The notes beneath the pieces were generated by a model, which saw nothing but the letters and a program-made list of their open reading frames with translations, did not search any database and was not told where the DNA came from. Both the position numbers and the translations under genes were made by a program. A DNA stretch of 64,000 nt from Coprococcus sp. (GTDB lineage: Bacteria; Bacillota_A; Clostridia; Lachnospirales; Lachnospiraceae), in the NCBI GenBank assembly GCA_017624085.1, contig JAGANU010000001.1, forward strand, positions 42,388-106,387. The letters are read 5' to 3'. Of the stretch, positions 62,293 to 64,000 are shown piece by piece (positions within the stretch are counted from its first letter, which is position 1; every line of letters starts with the position of its first letter).

Positions 62293-63554
62293 TCCGGCCA
62301 CACCTCCTCGCCTGCAAGAGCGGCTAAGCCTATCCGGATAACGGTCTGCTTATCCTCATCAGACAAATCTGTCGCCATAACCGTTCGTATGAATTCACCC
62401 TTCAGTGTGGCATCACAATTACGGTTTATGTCCTGAGAAACAGCTTTTGTACAATTCTTCACCTCAAAATAATAAAAAGAATCTCCAAAGTGTTTCTCGA
62501 TGATATACAGATCATTTTCTATATCAATATCGGATTTTCCAACTAAAGTCACTCGTACTATATTATCTTCCATATGACGGATATGTCCATTTGTATTATC
62601 AAATCCGGATGAAGTCTCCTGAGCGCCTCTTATCCGGGTATACAGCCTGTCCGCTATTAAATCAACCACATCATATACATCACTGTAACCTGTAATATCT
62701 ATTTCTACGTTATAAATACATCTGTATGCAAATGGGATGAACGCTGTTCTTACTTCACACTCATCTTCATCAATATCAATCAGCACAAAGCCATGCTCCC
62801 CACACTCGTCAAAGCCCCTGCCCTCTAGGCATCCTGAATATCCGTATAAACCTCTGTTATCAAGTCTGCTAAGCTTATAGCTGTGTATATGTCCAAGGGC
62901 AAGATAGTCAATGTTCTTATCTCTCAGCCTTGAAAGAGAAATAAATTCATCATTTGATGAGCCAAAACCGGGATGTGTGCCATTTCCTTTAGCGCCACCT
63001 CCGTATTCACTTTCCTGACCATGAAGAACAACTATATTAATATCGTCCTCTCTCAGATTAAGCTTATCATATATTTTATCACTATTATCTCTATTTAACA
63101 CAACGCCTGCGATACACACTCTGCCAAGAATGCCTGTCTCATAATATGTCCACGAATCGCTTCCATTCTCAAACATATGAAGATTATCTATTTTTCTTGT
63201 TTCAGCAAGAGATGCTCTTTCATATTCCAAAGACCTTTTATGACCTGATAAGCTTTTTGTATGTGAGGTGTTCTGCATGAAACCGTCGTGATTTCCCTGA
63301 AGATAGAACACATCAATGTCAGGATGACTCTCTATCTCATCTAACACCACATTCACTGTGCTAAGCGAAGCATTCTCCCCGTCAAACAAATCTCCTGCAA
63401 TAATGATTGCATCAACATCATTTTTACCAGCATACTGAAAAAGTCTCTTAAAGGTTGATAATATTTCTCTTCTTCTCTCCCTGGACATATCACTATCCAA
63501 ATGTGCTGTCATTGCAGAATCCAAGTGAACATCTGCGCAATGTATTATCCTCAT
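62289..63554 (-). CDS. SbcD/YhaO-like metallophosphoesterase
   Basis: A 421-residue DNA-repair type exonuclease subunit. Calcineurin-like motifs: IIHCADVHLDSAM, IIAGDLFDGENA, FYLQGNHDGFMQ, NIVVLHGQE and LALGHIHSYKLS, which hold the two metal ions. The C-terminal 120 residues are a separate alpha/beta part, as in YhaO. Paired with the SbcC-like ATPase it would form an Mre11-Rad50-like complex acting on DNA ends. ATG 63554 has AGGAG 13 bases upstream, a long spacing, but no better start is seen. Confidence 0.9.
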   Translation of the reverse strand: MRIIHCADVHLDSAMTAHLDSDMSRERRREILSTFKRLFQYAGKNDVDAIIIAGDLFDGENASLSTVNVVLDEIESHPDIDVFYLQGNHDGFMQNTSHTKSLSGHKRSLEYERASLAETRKIDNLHMFENGSDSWTYYETGILGRVCIAGVVLNRDNSDKIYDKLNLREDDINIVVLHGQESEYGGGAKGNGTHPGFGSSNDEFISLSRLRDKNIDYLALGHIHSYKLSRLDNRGLYGYSGCLEGRGFDECGEHGFVLIDIDEDECEVRTAFIPFAYRCIYNVEIDITGYSDVYDVVDLIADRLYTRIRGAQETSSGFDNTNGHIRHMEDNIVRVTLVGKSDIDIENDLYIIEKHFGDSFYYFEVKNCTKAVSQDINRNCDATLKGEFIRTVMATDLSDEDKQTVIRIGLAALAGEEVWPD

Positions 63555-63708
63555 ATGGTAAAATCATTCTCCTGTCTATGTATTATGCATAAACGCACCC
63601 ATATATTTATTGTTTATTGTTATACAGCATAGTATCTGCTTGACAATAATACATATCTCTCCATTAATATATATTATCGATTATAACATACTTTTTTCCA
63701 GCGAACTA

Positions 63709-63729
63709 CTCGGTAATTGAATTACCGAG
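63709..63729. other. palindrome in the 330-base gap upstream of the SbcD-like gene
   Basis: Perfect 9-bp arms CTCGGTAAT/ATTACCGAG (63709-63717 and 63721-63729) with a 3-base centre. No T-run follows, so it could be an operator or a remnant. The gap 63555-63884 otherwise holds AT-rich sequence, a small TTGAAG/CTTCAA inverted repeat near 63755, and the tRNA terminator; no gene is supported. Confidence 0.5.
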
Positions 63730-63842
63730 GATTCCCGCTTAATCTCCTAAAAATGTCTTGAAGCTTAAGCCTTCAAAACATAAAAAACATAAATAACAAT
63801 AGATTTGAAGCTTTACACCTATACATTTTTTTAATAAAACAA

Positions 63843-63876
63843 AAACATCCGTACCCACAATTGAGTACGGATGTTT
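63843..63876 (-). terminator. terminator of tRNA-Trp
   Basis: Perfect 12-bp arms (63843-63854 and 63865-63876) with a 10-base loop, and TTGTTTT on the minus strand just after; it begins 8 bases after the tRNA 3' end. Confidence 0.9.
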
Positions 63877-63884
63877 ATCATAAA

Positions 63885-63955
63885 CAGGGGATGAGAGAAT
63901 CGAACTCCCACCAAAGGTTTTGGAGACCCCTATCATACCATTTGACCAATCCCCT
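63885..63955 (-). tRNA. tRNA-Trp (anticodon CCA)
   Basis: A 71-nt tRNA on the minus strand. The acceptor stem AGGGGAT/ATCCCCT pairs fully, the anticodon loop is CTCCAAA (anticodon CCA), and the T arm is GGGAG-TTCGATT-CTCTC. The D arm and anticodon stem contain G-U pairs. Discriminator is G and the 3' CCA is not encoded. It is the tRNA that the T-box leader at 20255-20596 should sense. Confidence 0.95.
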
Positions 63956-64000
63956 ATATCTCTTATTTCGTATACAGAGCTTTTATCCATATACAGAAAA

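Noticed and set aside
63739..63990. 83-codon minus-strand frame over the tRNA region
   Set aside because: It runs through the tRNA-Trp gene and its terminator and has no ribosome site.

Overview
The window looks like a chromosomal segment of an anaerobic, low-GC Firmicute, most likely a gut Lachnospiraceae (Clostridia). The reasons are the rnf gene set (ferredoxin:NAD oxidoreductase) without respiratory genes, a Trp-specific T-box in front of a complete trp operon, the GGGtGRT/NifU-like gene pair, strong AGGAGG ribosome sites, and the abundance of intrinsic terminators. No prophage, IS element, CRISPR array or rRNA was seen. Genus is not determined.

Layout. 1-1535: end of a TauE/SafE permease, a small PAS protein and a GNAT acetyltransferase. 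1696-8558 (minus): a tight operon for uptake and oxidation of an amino acid or amine: ornithine cyclodeaminase-like protein, APC permease, PII-like regulator, DAO-type flavoprotein, three split parts of a sarcosine-oxidase-alpha-like enzyme, and a Rid protein. A divergent LysR regulator (8876-9781) and a polar amino acid ABC importer (9915-12320) follow; its binding protein appears circularly permuted. 12520-13736: TraX-like and YunG-like proteins. 13816-20254: trpEGDCFBA behind a T-box leader. 20628-24651: small housekeeping and unknown genes, YaaA, NUDIX and a zinc metallopeptidase. 24979-33846: an 8.9-kb gene for a modular surface protein. 34029-38895: an EAL phosphodiesterase, a tiny ORF with a row of direct repeats upstream, the GGGtGRT/NifU-like pair, and a PHP phosphoesterase.

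39009-42444: yajC, tgt and an HtrA protease. 42663-45799 (plus): a small unknown protein with an ABC-2 type exporter behind a perfect palindrome. 45759-56130 (minus): a long gene row reading RelA/SpoT-like protein, apbE, NusG-II protein, Gx transporter, rnfC, fused rnfDG, rnfE, rnfA, rnfB, nrdR, yigZ. ApbE can attach the FMN groups that RnfD and RnfG carry, so the row makes sense as a respiratory complex with its maturation factors. 56338-58262 (plus): an ABC-F gene split by a one-base frameshift. 58298-63554 (minus): a secreted NlpC/P60-like protein and an SbcD/SbcC-like pair. 63885-63955: tRNA-Trp, whose discriminator base fits the T-box of the trp operon in the same window.

The items most worth a second look are the RelA/SpoT fusion protein placed ahead of apbE/rnf, the RnfD-RnfG fusion, the circularly permuted binding protein, the PII-permease-oxidase locus with a Rid protein lacking its key arginine, the three-module calcium-motif surface protein, and the repeat-flanked 11-codon ORF upstream of the EAL gene. 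Coordinates of starts were adjusted by eye using ribosome binding sites; all family names come from reading motifs, without database searches.
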